Assembly (NCBI GenBank): GCA_004195635.1
Contig: PSPT01000014.1
Coordinates: forward strand, 1-56,480
DNA from: Methanobacteriota archaeon
Lineage (GTDB): Archaea > Thermoplasmatota > Poseidoniia > Poseidoniales > Poseidoniaceae
Direction of reading: 5' to 3'
Length of the DNA: 56,480 nucleotides
In this document: piece by piece, positions 9,008 to 18,502 of the stretch
Position numbering within the stretch: position 1 is the stretch's first letter
How the letters are laid out: each line of letters begins with the position of its first letter
The notes under the pieces: generated by a model
What the model saw: the letters and a program-made list of their open reading frames with translations, nothing else
Database searches by the model: none
What the model was told of the DNA's origin: nothing
Translations under genes and position numbers: made by a program

Positions 9008-9559
9008 ATGAAAAATGCAGCCCCCACCTCGGACTGCTCTACTGCCGTTGAAAACGCATCATTCCGGCGCATCGCCGATGACCCAAATGCAGTCAGCCCA
9101 GTTATTGCAACAGTGCTACTCCTTGCAATTACCGTGATGCTAAGTAGCATGGTTTTCATCATGATGCAAGATTCATTCAATAATGTCGAAAAACAGCCAC
9201 CGAGGGCATCAATCTCAACTCGCTCCCTTGACAATGGTTACCATGTCATCAAATTTACCAGCCTCGGCCAACACCTTGACCCAAACCATTTGCTGTTCCA
9301 AGTGATTAGTCCTGATGGACAATGCCCATATGTTGATGCCTGTGAAGGATTTGCTTCTGATGCAGATGTTTATGGCCGAATTGGTTCCAATGTGACTTTC
9401 TTTGACCGAGATGCAGGTTTTACTGTCAGCGAGGGGGATTATTTTGTGATTGATAGCCGAGGTTTAGGCTCAGATAGTGGAAATTGGACCTTTAGATTAT
9501 TCTACACAAAGACAAATACTCAAGTTTCCAAAGTAGTCCTTCCGTCAATTTCCGGATAA
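9008..9559 (+). CDS. Archaeal type IV pilin
   Basis: A 183-residue precursor. A charged N-terminus of about 28 residues (ending RRIADDPNA) leads into VSPVIATVLLLAITVML, the Pilin_N pattern of archaeal pilins, where a class III signal peptidase cleaves just before the hydrophobic helix. The cut probably lies near residues 28-29. The mature protein is mostly beta-structured and includes a possible disulfide pair (CPYVDAC). Perfect AGGAGG ribosome site. It lies directly after the ATPase and is the likely major subunit of the structure the cluster builds. No prepilin peptidase gene is seen in the window. Confidence 0.85.
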   Translation: MKNAAPTSDCSTAVENASFRRIADDPNAVSPVIATVLLLAITVMLSSMVFIMMQDSFNNVEKQPPRASISTRSLDNGYHVIKFTSLGQHLDPNHLLFQVISPDGQCPYVDACEGFASDADVYGRIGSNVTFFDRDAGFTVSEGDYFVIDSRGLGSDSGNWTFRLFYTKTNTQVSKVVLPSISG

Positions 9560-9670
9560 CCATCTGCGCCCTCAACTCCTCTTCACAAAGCACTATTGCG
9601 GCAAGAGATGGATATCTGTAAGGGCGAGGCTTGAAAGCCAAACCACTCTACCATTTACTGAGGGGATGTC

Positions 9671-10705
9671 ATGGCAGTTGGAGGGGTTTTGGCAGAAGGC
9701 GAGGCTTCTATTGTACGCGACATTCGCGGTCGCCCCCTGAATGCTTTACGAATTTCAGTAACCGACCGGTGCAATTTTCGTTGTCAGTATTGTATGCCAA
9801 GGAAAGTTTTTGGCCCAGATTTTGAATTTATGGCAAGAAACTTGCTGCTGACTTTCGAAGAAATAGACCGTATAGTCACCTCTCTATTGCCCCTCGGACT
9901 TAGCAAAGTTCGCCTCACTGGAGGAGAACCTTTGATGAGAAAGCAACTAGGCAATTTGATTTCAGCATTAGCGAAGCATGATTTGGATTTAGCTCTAACT
10001 ACAAATGGCGCACTGCTAGCAAAACAGGCTCAGACTTTGGCCGATGCAGGACTAAAGAGGATCACTATTTCACTCGATGCCCTTGACAAAAAAACCTTCC
10101 ACATCATGAATGATGTAAAAGTTGACCCACAAGTAGTCCTCAACGGAATTAGCGCAAGTGAAAAAGCAGGATTGCCTATCAAGATAAATGCGGTAATTAG
10201 GAGAGGGATAAATGAGCACTCAATACTTGAATTGGCAAGGTATTTCCACGGAACACCTCATATTCTTCGTTTCATTGAATTTATGGACGTTGGCCAAACC
10301 AATGGATGGAATATAGAAGAAGTTGTTACTGCAGCAGAGATTTTGGAAATTCTATCAACAGAATTTGAAGTGGAATCAATTGACCCAATTGAAAAGGGCG
10401 AAGTCGCAAAACGCTATCGCTACAAAGATGGCGGTGGAGAAATCGGAATTGTAACCAGTGTTAGCATGCCTTTTTGCGGAGATTGTAATCGTGCAAGGCT
10501 CACAGCCGATGGAAGATTATTCACCTGTTTGTTTTCGGCTGATGGTTTTGATATAAGGCGGCTAGTAAGGGGAAATTCCAGCGAAGAGGAAATAGGCTTA
10601 GCGATAAGTAATATTTGGCGGCAGAGGGATGATAGATATTCCGAAATTAGAACTGAAGATACTACTTTGCGTTCAAAGGTAGAAATGTCCACAATAGGAG
10701 GATAA
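9671..10705 (+). CDS. moaA: GTP 3',8-cyclase MoaA (molybdenum cofactor biosynthesis)
   Basis: A 344-residue radical SAM enzyme that, with MoaC, converts GTP to cyclic pyranopterin monophosphate, the first step of molybdopterin synthesis. The radical SAM cysteines are C34, C38 and C41 (CNFRCQYC). The LTGGEP motif follows. The second iron-sulfur site lies in PFCGDCNRARLTADGRL with a later FTCLF cysteine. The chain ends in GG, the essential C-terminal Gly-Gly of MoaA. The start has GAGGGG just upstream. The last codons contain the ribosome site of aroA, so the two genes are coupled though unrelated in pathway. Confidence 0.95.
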   Translation: MAVGGVLAEGEASIVRDIRGRPLNALRISVTDRCNFRCQYCMPRKVFGPDFEFMARNLLLTFEEIDRIVTSLLPLGLSKVRLTGGEPLMRKQLGNLISALAKHDLDLALTTNGALLAKQAQTLADAGLKRITISLDALDKKTFHIMNDVKVDPQVVLNGISASEKAGLPIKINAVIRRGINEHSILELARYFHGTPHILRFIEFMDVGQTNGWNIEEVVTAAEILEILSTEFEVESIDPIEKGEVAKRYRYKDGGGEIGIVTSVSMPFCGDCNRARLTADGRLFTCLFSADGFDIRRLVRGNSSEEEIGLAISNIWRQRDDRYSEIRTEDTTLRSKVEMSTIGG

Positions 10706-10708
10706 TAA

Positions 10709-12106
10709 ATGGAATTGGACATTTTATATGTCAAACCATGGCAACCAAATGGGGCTTTGAGAGTAAACCCTAATGAGGAGATATGTTGGCGATTGCCTCC
10801 CTCAAAAAGTCATTTAATTCGCTGGCTATTGCTTGGTAGTCAAACTCAACCTCCCTCTCGTATCTTGGGTGAAGGCGTAGGTGCAGGTGTCATTCTCAAT
10901 GGAGTGGCTGGAGCAGGTAGAGATGTATCTGCAATGAAGGATTGCTTGCAAACATTAGGGGTTGAAATAATTTCTATAGATTCAGATACTTGGCGAATAT
11001 CTGGCAAGGGGCAACATGGTTTTTGTCAACCTAGTGAACCTTTGAATTGTCTTAACTCAGGAACAACCTTACGGCTCATTACTGGACTATGTGCTCGCAT
11101 TGATGGAGAAGTTGAGATTGATGGAGATAGAAGTCTTGCAAAAAGAGCCAATGATGCCCTAATTCAAGCAATAAGTGAGGCAGGGGTAAAAATTGATTTT
11201 TTAAAAAATATTAATGAGTTGCCAATAAAATTAACTGGTCCTTGGGAACCAAAAGTTTTCTCACTTGACTTAACCGCCTCTGGACAACCACTCTCGGCAC
11301 TTCGGTTAGCGGTGATTGGTGCCCCAAACTCGATAATAATCAATCTTCATGGCAACAGAGTTTCACGTAAACATATCTTGCTATCTGACAAATTAGCAAG
11401 AGCGACGGGCTCACTCGATAGATTGGATTTAACGGCTATTGAAGGAGATGAAATTGTGCTTCATCCTTGGCAGCCAGTGATTAATGAGGTGATAAATATT
11501 CCCGGTGATGCCTCTATGCTTTCCTTTGCGCTGCTATTTTCTGCACTTCATGGAGTTGGATTGAGGGTGGAAAAGTGGCCAGGGAGAGATGATTCCCTAG
11601 GCAGTGAGATCTTATTGGATATTGAAGGGGAATTGCGAGTTAATATTTTGGAAGAGATGGGTGCGGGGGTTTTAAATATTCATCCGGCGAAAAGAACTGA
11701 AGATGATAATTCACCTAATTCTGCTCGTGAGGTGATTGATTTGACCGATGCAAATGACCTTATTTCACCAATTGCTGTTATGCTGGCAATTGGGGCTGGT
11801 GGAAGTATTTGTGGAGTCTCACATGCTCAATGGAAGGAATCAAACCGGATTAGTAAAACAATAGAATTATTGGCAGCATTTAGCATATCTGCCATCTATG
11901 ACGAGGGGGTCATGACGGTAGAAGGTGGACAAGTTCCACTGCCGCCTGCTGAGTTGGTACAAACTTACTTGGACCACAGGCTACAAATGACTGCAGTATT
12001 ACTTGCGAGTAAGGTTGGAGGAAAGGTGCAAGGTAGAGATTTACATGAGGTATCGTATTCCGGCCTCTTGAATGAGTTACAGGCAATAGGTATTGAGATT
12101 AGTTAG
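10709..12106 (+). CDS. aroA: 3-phosphoshikimate 1-carboxyvinyltransferase (EPSP synthase)
   Basis: A 465-residue EPSP synthase of the shikimate pathway, joining phosphoenolpyruvate to shikimate 3-phosphate on the way to chorismate and aromatic amino acids. Recognisable sites: the N-terminal PPSKSHLIRWLLL substrate lysine-serine motif, LNSGTTLRLITGL, and the C-terminal DHRLQMTAVLLAS. It is slightly longer than the bacterial norm (about 430). It begins three bases after moaA with the AGGAGG in the moaA end, and its stop overlaps the convergent mutL stop by four bases. No other shikimate gene is in the window. Confidence 0.93.
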   Translation: MELDILYVKPWQPNGALRVNPNEEICWRLPPSKSHLIRWLLLGSQTQPPSRILGEGVGAGVILNGVAGAGRDVSAMKDCLQTLGVEIISIDSDTWRISGKGQHGFCQPSEPLNCLNSGTTLRLITGLCARIDGEVEIDGDRSLAKRANDALIQAISEAGVKIDFLKNINELPIKLTGPWEPKVFSLDLTASGQPLSALRLAVIGAPNSIIINLHGNRVSRKHILLSDKLARATGSLDRLDLTAIEGDEIVLHPWQPVINEVINIPGDASMLSFALLFSALHGVGLRVEKWPGRDDSLGSEILLDIEGELRVNILEEMGAGVLNIHPAKRTEDDNSPNSAREVIDLTDANDLISPIAVMLAIGAGGSICGVSHAQWKESNRISKTIELLAAFSISAIYDEGVMTVEGGQVPLPPAELVQTYLDHRLQMTAVLLASKVGGKVQGRDLHEVSYSGLLNELQAIGIEIS

Positions 12107-14175
12107 CCATGCCTACCAAAATGATGGTCCAACTGGTCAACAGGTATTCGCAACGCAGTAGGTCTTCCGTGAACGCATGCCCATGGGTTTGGAATGTGAC
12201 GCATGTCTTCCAATAGGCGGCGCATTTCTGCAAGTGATAATGGTTCATTAGCCTTAACCGCACCTCTGCATGATTGCAAGAAAGCAATGTGATCCATTCT
12301 GCGTTCCAAGGTTTCTAGTGGCCCTTCATCATCCTCCAAATCTTGCAATAAATCATGAATAAACTCAACCACTTTATTTTTTGGCACAATCGCTGGGGCA
12401 GCAGTACACATCCAACCCTTTGAATCATTTTCAATAAAAGCAAAACCGACTTCGCTTAAGCGATCTTTTTGTCCATGCAGGCGGGAAGATTGAATTGGGT
12501 TTAATTTAAGTGGAATCGGAGTAATCCGCTCTTGAGATTTCCAAGATTTTTCTCCGTGACGTAATCTTTCATACCTAACCCTCTCATGCAATGCATGTTG
12601 ATCGATAAGGAGTAATTCATCACCGGCCTGAGCAAGAATATAGGAGTCGGCAAATTGTGAGAGCGGTTCCATTTCGGGCAATTCATTCATTCGCCCAGAT
12701 AATTGAGGCTCAGAAGTTGGGCGTTGCCCTACATCGTTCTCCGAGTGGCGGTGAAGGTTGCGTTCACCACTCGAAAGAGGTGCTGAAATCGGTGCTTTTT
12801 CCTCGTTTGTGAGCAATTGTTGAGAATGCTGCGTTCGGCTAATCGGACGCGGCTTGGGGATGCTTTTTTCCTTTTGACTAATCTCTCCAGATAAAGATAA
12901 TTGTGAGGTTGCAGCCTTCGCCCACGAGGGTTGTGAAGATTCTTCAGCCTTGGAATCTAATTGAGGAGTTGAAAGACTACCAATTGGGCGAATATGGCTC
13001 AAATGCTCGGGCACTTCTTTGTCAGCGTCGGGAAGAACTACGATGGGGGTTGTAGTGGAAAGTGATTCGTCGTTGGCTGAGGAATTAGTTTGTGAGTTTA
13101 GTCGGTTGTGGCTAAGGCTTTGCAGACCCTCGATATGGCCTCCTGCATCTGGTTCAGTTGGAACTGTCTCTAGAGTAAATGCAATTGCCCGTTCAATTCT
13201 TTCAAGAACTCGCCACGAATGGCGTAGGCGGACTTCCCTCTTGGTCGGGTGGACATTTACATCAACTTCATTCGGAGGAAGGGTTAGGTGTAGGACGGCA
13301 ACTGGATGTCGCCCAACCATTAGGCGAGTTTTGTATCCTCGTCTAATCGCTGAAAGAAAAGGTTGTGCAGCAATTGGTCTTCCGTTGATGAGTACATGCA
13401 CATCATCCCCCTTTCCTCTGGTTACCTCCGGCGGGCTAATCCATCCACTCCACCTTTCTTCCCCAGGTGCATCTTCATCACTTGCAGGTGATTTTAGTTC
13501 AAGCATTTTGTTCGCTTGGGAACCGAGCAAATCATACATTCGTTCAGATAAATCGTTTGCAGATGGGGTGTCGAGAAGTGTTCTTTCATCCGAAACTAAT
13601 TTGAAACCAGTTTGAGAGTTAGCCAATGCGTGTTGAACTAATACATCTACTATCTTTGAGGCCTCGGATGCTGGGCGGCGTTGAAAAGCGAGTCTTGCCG
13701 GTTGATTTCGGAAAAGGTGGCGCACTTCAATGACTGTTCCAGCGGGGATTCCACATGGCTCAACTACTCCCCTTACACCATCGACCATGGAGATGCTAAC
13801 ACCTTCACTTTCTTTTGGTCTGCTTGCGATAATTAAATGGCTAACCATGCCAATGCTTGCTAAAGCTTCACCTCTAAATCCAAGGGTATTTATTGTGCCC
13901 AAATCGCTCTCGTTTTGCAATTTGCTAGTGGCGTGGCGGTCAAGAGATTTGGGCAAATCTTCTGCAACAATACCCCCGCCATTATCGCGGATAATTATTT
14001 TGTCAAAACCACCTCGCTGAATCTCAACGGAAATTATTGTTGCGCCAGCATCAAGGCTATTTTCTACACATTCCTTGACTACTTGAGCTGGGCGCTCAAC
14101 TACTTCTCCAGCAGCGATAAAACCGATAGTTCGCTCATCTAATTGCTTGATTCTTGCGGCATCCAGGAAAATCAC
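12103..14175 (-). CDS. mutL: DNA mismatch repair protein MutL
   Basis: A 690-residue MutL. The N-terminal GHKL ATPase shows IAAGEVVERPAQVVKE, ENSLDAGA and DNGGGI, then the transducer domain. A long low-complexity linker (about 340-500) follows. The C-terminal dimerisation domain carries DQHALHERVRYE at about 525, matching the DQHAxxExxxxE metal site of nicking MutL proteins, with ACR-like SCRGAVKA and CVHGRPT supporting motifs. It therefore looks like an endonuclease-proficient, bacterial-type MutL. GTG start overlapping the mutS stop (GTGA), so it is translated together with mutS. Confidence 0.95.
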   Translation of the reverse strand: MIFLDAARIKQLDERTIGFIAAGEVVERPAQVVKECVENSLDAGATIISVEIQRGGFDKIIIRDNGGGIVAEDLPKSLDRHATSKLQNESDLGTINTLGFRGEALASIGMVSHLIIASRPKESEGVSISMVDGVRGVVEPCGIPAGTVIEVRHLFRNQPARLAFQRRPASEASKIVDVLVQHALANSQTGFKLVSDERTLLDTPSANDLSERMYDLLGSQANKMLELKSPASDEDAPGEERWSGWISPPEVTRGKGDDVHVLINGRPIAAQPFLSAIRRGYKTRLMVGRHPVAVLHLTLPPNEVDVNVHPTKREVRLRHSWRVLERIERAIAFTLETVPTEPDAGGHIEGLQSLSHNRLNSQTNSSANDESLSTTTPIVVLPDADKEVPEHLSHIRPIGSLSTPQLDSKAEESSQPSWAKAATSQLSLSGEISQKEKSIPKPRPISRTQHSQQLLTNEEKAPISAPLSSGERNLHRHSENDVGQRPTSEPQLSGRMNELPEMEPLSQFADSYILAQAGDELLLIDQHALHERVRYERLRHGEKSWKSQERITPIPLKLNPIQSSRLHGQKDRLSEVGFAFIENDSKGWMCTAAPAIVPKNKVVEFIHDLLQDLEDDEGPLETLERRMDHIAFLQSCRGAVKANEPLSLAEMRRLLEDMRHIPNPWACVHGRPTALRIPVDQLDHHFGRHG

Positions 14176-16832
14176 TCTCGCATCAAATGGTGCCTTGCCT
14201 GTAATACATCACGTAATTCGTATAGGATATCAATTGCCTCACGCGGCGACAACATGTCTGGATCAATCTGCTTTAGACGGTTTAGTGCCTTTTCCTCATG
14301 CGGAGGTAATTCTGCCATCATGGCTTGTTGAATTGTTGCTCCACCAGCACCTGCTAAATAACCAAACAAACTTTTTTGCCCTGCTTCACGCCTTGTTGGT
14401 GAACCACTTTCCCCTGCCTTTGCTCCTTCGGCCTGAGATTCTAAGAATGCGAGGAGGTCCCTTGCTCTCTCAATTACATCGGCAGGGATTCCAGCCAATG
14501 CGGCAACATGCACACCATACGAGTCATCACATGGACCATCTGCAACAGTATGAAGGAATTTGAGGCGCCCACCCACTTCGGCGATTTGAACATGAATATT
14601 AACCAGTGTAGGAATATCCTCCTCAAGTCCAACTAATTGGTGATAGTGCGTCGCAAATAAGGTTCTACAGGAGATTCTTTTTGCGATGTCTTCGGTCATT
14701 GCCCAAGCAATTGAGAGTCCGTCAAAAGTTGAAGTTCCTCTTCCAACTTCATCTAACAATACAAGGCTAGAAGGGCTGGCTCTGCGCATAATATGGGCGA
14801 CTTCAATCATTTCCATCATGAAAGTCGAACGCCCTCGGCGAATGTCATCACTTGCTCCAACGCGTGTGAAAATTCGGTCTACTAGGGCGATTTTTGCTTT
14901 TTCGGCGGGAACAAAAGATCCGGCTTGAGCGAGAATTGTGATTAGTGCAGTTGTGCGAAGATAGGTAGATTTCCCACCCATATTGGGGCCTGTCATCAAT
15001 AAGAACTTGCGTTTTTTGTTGAAGTTTACATCATTTGGGACAAAGCCACCTTGCGATTCCAAAACAGGATGGCGGGCACCAACCAATTCTAGGCGCTCTG
15101 CACCTGAAACGATTTCGGGACGCACCCAGGTGCGTTGACGAGATATCTCGGCAAGGCTTGCAATCGCATCTATCTGTGAAATCTGGCTGGCAATTGCGGC
15201 AATTTTCGTTGCAACATCTCTCGCTTTATCTCGCAACTCACAGAAAAGTTGGTATTCCAAGTCATTTGCTCGGGCATCGGAATTTAGGATAATATCCGCC
15301 CAGTGCTTCAGTTCTTCGGTATAATAGCGATTGCCATTTGTCATTTGCTGTTTCCGGTGATATTCTTCTGGCACCTTCGATAAATGAGATTTTGTAACCT
15401 GAATAAACCAACCGATTTGACGATTACTTTGAACTTTTAGAGAAGGGATTTCTAAGCGTTTACGTTCCCTTTCCTCAAAGTCAGTAATCCACGCTTTACC
15501 TTCAATTGCACCAACTCGGAGTTCATCCAATTCAGCATGAGTATCCTCTCTAAACATGCCTCCTTCTTTTATTGCAAGGGGTTGTTCATCCTTAAGGGAA
15601 ACTTGAATTTCATGCCGTAAATTGTCAAGGGCAGAGATTCCACAAACCAATTCATTGAGAAGGGGATCATCTCCTTCTTTCAATAGAGATTCTAGTGTTG
15701 GCATACGGTCAAGACAGGTGGCGATTGCCACTAAATCTCTGCCGTTTGAACGGCCGTATGATAATTGCATGGATAGGCGTTCAAGGTCTCGCAAACCCTT
15801 AAGTTTTTCACGCGATTCTCGCAGACGACGAGATGCGCGAATTAAGTGGGCTATCGCATCTTGTCGTAACTTGATTTGCTGAATATCCCTAAGTGGGCGC
15901 ATTAGCCAAGACTTCAGCATTCGCCTTCCCATTGCAGTCTTAGTAGAATCTATAGATTGAAGTAGAGAACCTTCATACTCACCAATTAATGTCCTTGCTA
16001 CCTCAAGGTTACGCAGAGTAGTTTGGTCCAAAACTAAACCATCACCTTCCTCTTGAATCAATACATCGCGGATGGGAACAGAATCTGCAACATGTAACTT
16101 ACTAACATAATCAACCGCCAAGCCAGCAGCCTCCATGGCTAGAGGATGCCGATCTAAATCAAGTAGTCCTAAATCGCTCAATTGTAATTGTTGTCGCAAG
16201 GCTTCAAGCCTTGCCTTGGATGGTAAATGATGCTGAGAAACAGCAACTCCATCCAACTGTGAAATTAACTGACCTACCAATTCGTGTTCGGCTTCTCTTT
16301 TTGTCAAAACTATTTCATCAGGGCTAGCTCGTAATACTTCATCAAGAAGGCGGGCCCAACGCCCATCTCCAGTAAATTCAGCAGCGATTACACGGCCAGT
16401 TGAAGCATCCAGAACCGCCAATGCTGTCGAGTCTGCCTGACACAGAATACTGGCCAAAGTCGAAGTTGCATCGGTGCCGATTAACGATTCTTCATACAGG
16501 CTACCTGGGGTGTACACGCGGGTGACTATGCGTTCAAGCAACTTAGCGCCGGGGCGTAAAGTTTCTTCTTGTTCACATACGGTTACCTTATGTCCTTTGG
16601 CCAACATCTTACTTAGTTGCGACTCAAGAGCGTGCCATGGAAAGCCAGCCATCGGAATAGGATTTTCTGAATTCTTATCGCGGCTAGTAACGGTCAAGCC
16701 GAGTGCTTCACCGCCAATATGAGCATCATCATGGAATAATTCATAAAAATCTCCCATGCGAAAAAACAACACAGTATCGGGATGGTCTGCCTTAATGGCA
16801 TGAAATTGGTCCATCATTGTGGTCTTTACCAT
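14172..16832 (-). CDS. mutS: DNA mismatch repair protein MutS (MutS1 type)
   Basis: An 886-residue full-length mismatch recognition ATPase. The mismatch-reading Phe-x-Glu lies in GDFYELF near residue 30. Walker A is GPNMGGKST (about 615), the Walker B region is LLDEVGRGTSTFDG, and a C-terminal ATHYHQL helix region follows. This is the bacterial MutS1 architecture rather than the shorter archaeal MutS2-like forms. The start follows a strong GGGAGGTGA site eight bases upstream. Forms an operon with mutL. Bacterial-type MutSL occurs in only some archaea (for example haloarchaea and methanosarcinas), so ancient acquisition is likely. Confidence 0.96.
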   Translation of the reverse strand: MVKTTMMDQFHAIKADHPDTVLFFRMGDFYELFHDDAHIGGEALGLTVTSRDKNSENPIPMAGFPWHALESQLSKMLAKGHKVTVCEQEETLRPGAKLLERIVTRVYTPGSLYEESLIGTDATSTLASILCQADSTALAVLDASTGRVIAAEFTGDGRWARLLDEVLRASPDEIVLTKREAEHELVGQLISQLDGVAVSQHHLPSKARLEALRQQLQLSDLGLLDLDRHPLAMEAAGLAVDYVSKLHVADSVPIRDVLIQEEGDGLVLDQTTLRNLEVARTLIGEYEGSLLQSIDSTKTAMGRRMLKSWLMRPLRDIQQIKLRQDAIAHLIRASRRLRESREKLKGLRDLERLSMQLSYGRSNGRDLVAIATCLDRMPTLESLLKEGDDPLLNELVCGISALDNLRHEIQVSLKDEQPLAIKEGGMFREDTHAELDELRVGAIEGKAWITDFEERERKRLEIPSLKVQSNRQIGWFIQVTKSHLSKVPEEYHRKQQMTNGNRYYTEELKHWADIILNSDARANDLEYQLFCELRDKARDVATKIAAIASQISQIDAIASLAEISRQRTWVRPEIVSGAERLELVGARHPVLESQGGFVPNDVNFNKKRKFLLMTGPNMGGKSTYLRTTALITILAQAGSFVPAEKAKIALVDRIFTRVGASDDIRRGRSTFMMEMIEVAHIMRRASPSSLVLLDEVGRGTSTFDGLSIAWAMTEDIAKRISCRTLFATHYHQLVGLEEDIPTLVNIHVQIAEVGGRLKFLHTVADGPCDDSYGVHVAALAGIPADVIERARDLLAFLESQAEGAKAGESGSPTRREAGQKSLFGYLAGAGGATIQQAMMAELPPHEEKALNRLKQIDPDMLSPREAIDILYELRDVLQARHHLMRE

Positions 16833-16858
16833 TTACCAAGTCACCTCCCTTTTTCGCA

Positions 16859-16890
16859 CCGGCTAAACTCCTTCGGGGTAGATTTAGCGG
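16859..16890 (-). promoter_or_regulatory. Stem-loop in the presumed mutS 5' leader
   Basis: On the minus strand an inverted repeat (outer arms GCTAAA/TTTAGC extended by CC/GG pairs, inner CTCC/GGGT-type pairs around a four-base loop) lies about 27-58 bases before the mutS start. It may be a terminator for the upstream minus-strand genes, a leader structure, or incidental. Confidence 0.35.
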
Positions 16891-16995
16891 ATTGTTGACA
16901 GTTCTTCAAGCATTTGCCGCAAATACCCCTCGCTCCCTTATTAGTTGATAATTGAAGGTCGCATTATTTGCCAATAGCGGCGGGGGGTAAAATTA

Positions 16996-17304
16996 CTAAA
17001 ATTGCTTATTATATTGAACTCGAGCCCAAATAGACCACACCTTCATTACCACTAATGTTGAACCAAAAATAATGAATAATAGGCGTGAAAAATTGCTCGG
17101 AACAATTGTATTCTTTGAAGCATCAATATTGAATTCCATATCGGCAGAGCCTGATGCATCAGTTCCATGTAAAAGCACTACTTCTCCATTATAAGACATC
17201 AAAGAAACATCTAAATCTGTTGATTTAATTTGAATTGAAACTGCAACCTTTTCATTTGCTGGAATATATTGAATGAAATCACTTGAAAGAGCCGTTTGCT
17301 CCAT
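16996..17304 (-). CDS. Small single-pass membrane protein, possibly the displaced C-terminus of the upstream gene
   Basis: A 102-residue frame with a beta-rich N-terminal part (EKVAVSIQIKSTDLDVSLMSYNGEVVLL pattern, about 18-45) and one membrane segment near 73-90 followed by a short basic tail. It starts inside the end of the gene encoded just upstream on the same strand, overlapping by 26 bases in another frame. It has no clear ribosome site of its own. It may be a separate gene translated by coupling, or the true C-terminus of the upstream propeller-like protein after a frameshift. The related secreted propeller at 21142-22401 also ends in one membrane segment plus basic tail, which favours the frameshift idea. 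Confidence 0.55.
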   Translation of the reverse strand: MEQTALSSDFIQYIPANEKVAVSIQIKSTDLDVSLMSYNGEVVLLHGTDASGSADMEFNIDASKNTIVPSNFSRLLFIIFGSTLVVMKVWSIWARVQYNKQF

Positions 17305-18262
17305 TCATTTCATCAACTATTTCCAATGTACCCTGGGGGGAAATAACAACGGAGTCCAAATCCCCCACTACAACAAACTCACCGGATGCGGCATTGGCAA
17401 GAATGGTGTGATATAGAGCAGGGCCAATATGGCGAAGTTGAATCTGCGGGGCATTTTCAGTATCACCACCAATAACTTCGGCAATAACTCCATTCTCGGA
17501 AGTCAATGCTGGATTACTGCTAAACCAACCAGAGCCGATTGCATAAGTCGTTTCATCAATTGAAGAAATTGCAGTTAATGATATGTCAGAGGATAGAACC
17601 TCACTTGCTGGACCAACATGAGTAGAGTTGAAAGCGCGAATGACAACGGATGAGGGTGAACGAAATAACAATTCATCAGGATCATCTGTTGATGTTGAAT
17701 GAATTAACAATAGCCCGGAATCACCATTTGAAGTCGATATTCCAATGATATGTTGTCCGATACTGCTGCCATTCCATTCTAAGTTAATGGGAGTGATTGT
17801 GCTACAAGTGACAAGACATCTGCCGAGGGCTCCGTCGTCACCTCCAATAAGCCAACCTCCTTGCCAAGATGTGATGGTTCTTCCTCCATCAAATGCCAAG
17901 GGGGTGCGGTTAACGCCATCCCAAGCCTCTACTTGTTTTTCACCATGTGAATTGACGAGCAATAATGCCATAGAATAATCGTCATTCCATTCCATGTCTA
18001 TGATGGAAGATTCTTGTGAATTATAATCGGTAGAATTCAAACCTGGCGTGACAGATGCAGAAACAATCATTTGTGCGCCGATGAGAATTGCAAAAACAAA
18101 AATAACAAGAGAAAGCCATTGATGATCGCTCTCTTCTTTTATCCACTGCCGCCATCCTGAAACTACGCCGCTGGCTTGGCTATTTTCGTCACCAGAATCG
18201 CCAGTATGTGAAACCGACTTACTGGTATCAGATTTTTGCGGGAGGGCCTCACTATCTGTCAT
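17279..18262 (-). CDS. Membrane-anchored beta-propeller-like protein
   Basis: About 327 residues from the ATG at 18262, which has GAGG just upstream; a longer TTG start three codons earlier is less likely. A polar N-terminus is followed by one membrane segment near 50-70 (LSLVIFVFAILIGAQMI). The rest is beta-rich with repeated Ser/Asp/Gly-Trp blades (IDMEWNDDYSMALLLV, TSWQGGWLIGGDDG), typical of a degenerate WD/PQQ-like propeller outside the membrane. It ends abruptly at residue 327 where the next frame takes over. No enzymatic motif seen; function unknown. Confidence 0.65.
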   Translation of the reverse strand: MTDSEALPQKSDTSKSVSHTGDSGDENSQASGVVSGWRQWIKEESDHQWLSLVIFVFAILIGAQMIVSASVTPGLNSTDYNSQESSIIDMEWNDDYSMALLLVNSHGEKQVEAWDGVNRTPLAFDGGRTITSWQGGWLIGGDDGALGRCLVTCSTITPINLEWNGSSIGQHIIGISTSNGDSGLLLIHSTSTDDPDELLFRSPSSVVIRAFNSTHVGPASEVLSSDISLTAISSIDETTYAIGSGWFSSNPALTSENGVIAEVIGGDTENAPQIQLRHIGPALYHTILANAASGEFVVVGDLDSVVISPQGTLEIVDEMNGANGSFK

Positions 18263-18418
18263 ACGCCTCAACTACCCAAAGTAGGCATGGATTGAATACT
18301 TATTGCCTACACAAGAGAATCATTTTTCCTCCGTGGTTGCATTCGGCGAGGTATGAAATAGGCTTGGCGATGGTTCAAAATAATTAAGTAAGTTCCTCTC
18401 TGTGGGTTGAAAAAACCA

Positions 18419-18424
18419 TTATAT
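18419..18424 (+). promoter_or_regulatory. TATA-box-like element before L10e
   Basis: TTATAT preceded by an A-rich AAAAAACC that could be the BRE, about 80 bases before the L10e start. A 50-60 base leader would result. Pattern match only. Confidence 0.4.
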
Positions 18425-18502
18425 CTTGCATGTGTGTTTTCCCCTTCGCTCAATAGGCATTAAATAGGGATGCAAAGTCGCCGTGGCCCGGAAGTGGTGT
18501 AA

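Noticed and set aside
9560-9670. Molybdenum-cofactor riboswitch before moaA
   Set aside because: No recognisable conserved riboswitch core, and such riboswitches are not known from archaea of this kind.
12103-16832. Bacterial contamination as source of mutSL
   Set aside because: The genes are embedded with overlaps between archaeal-type genes and share the same base composition and ribosome-site style.
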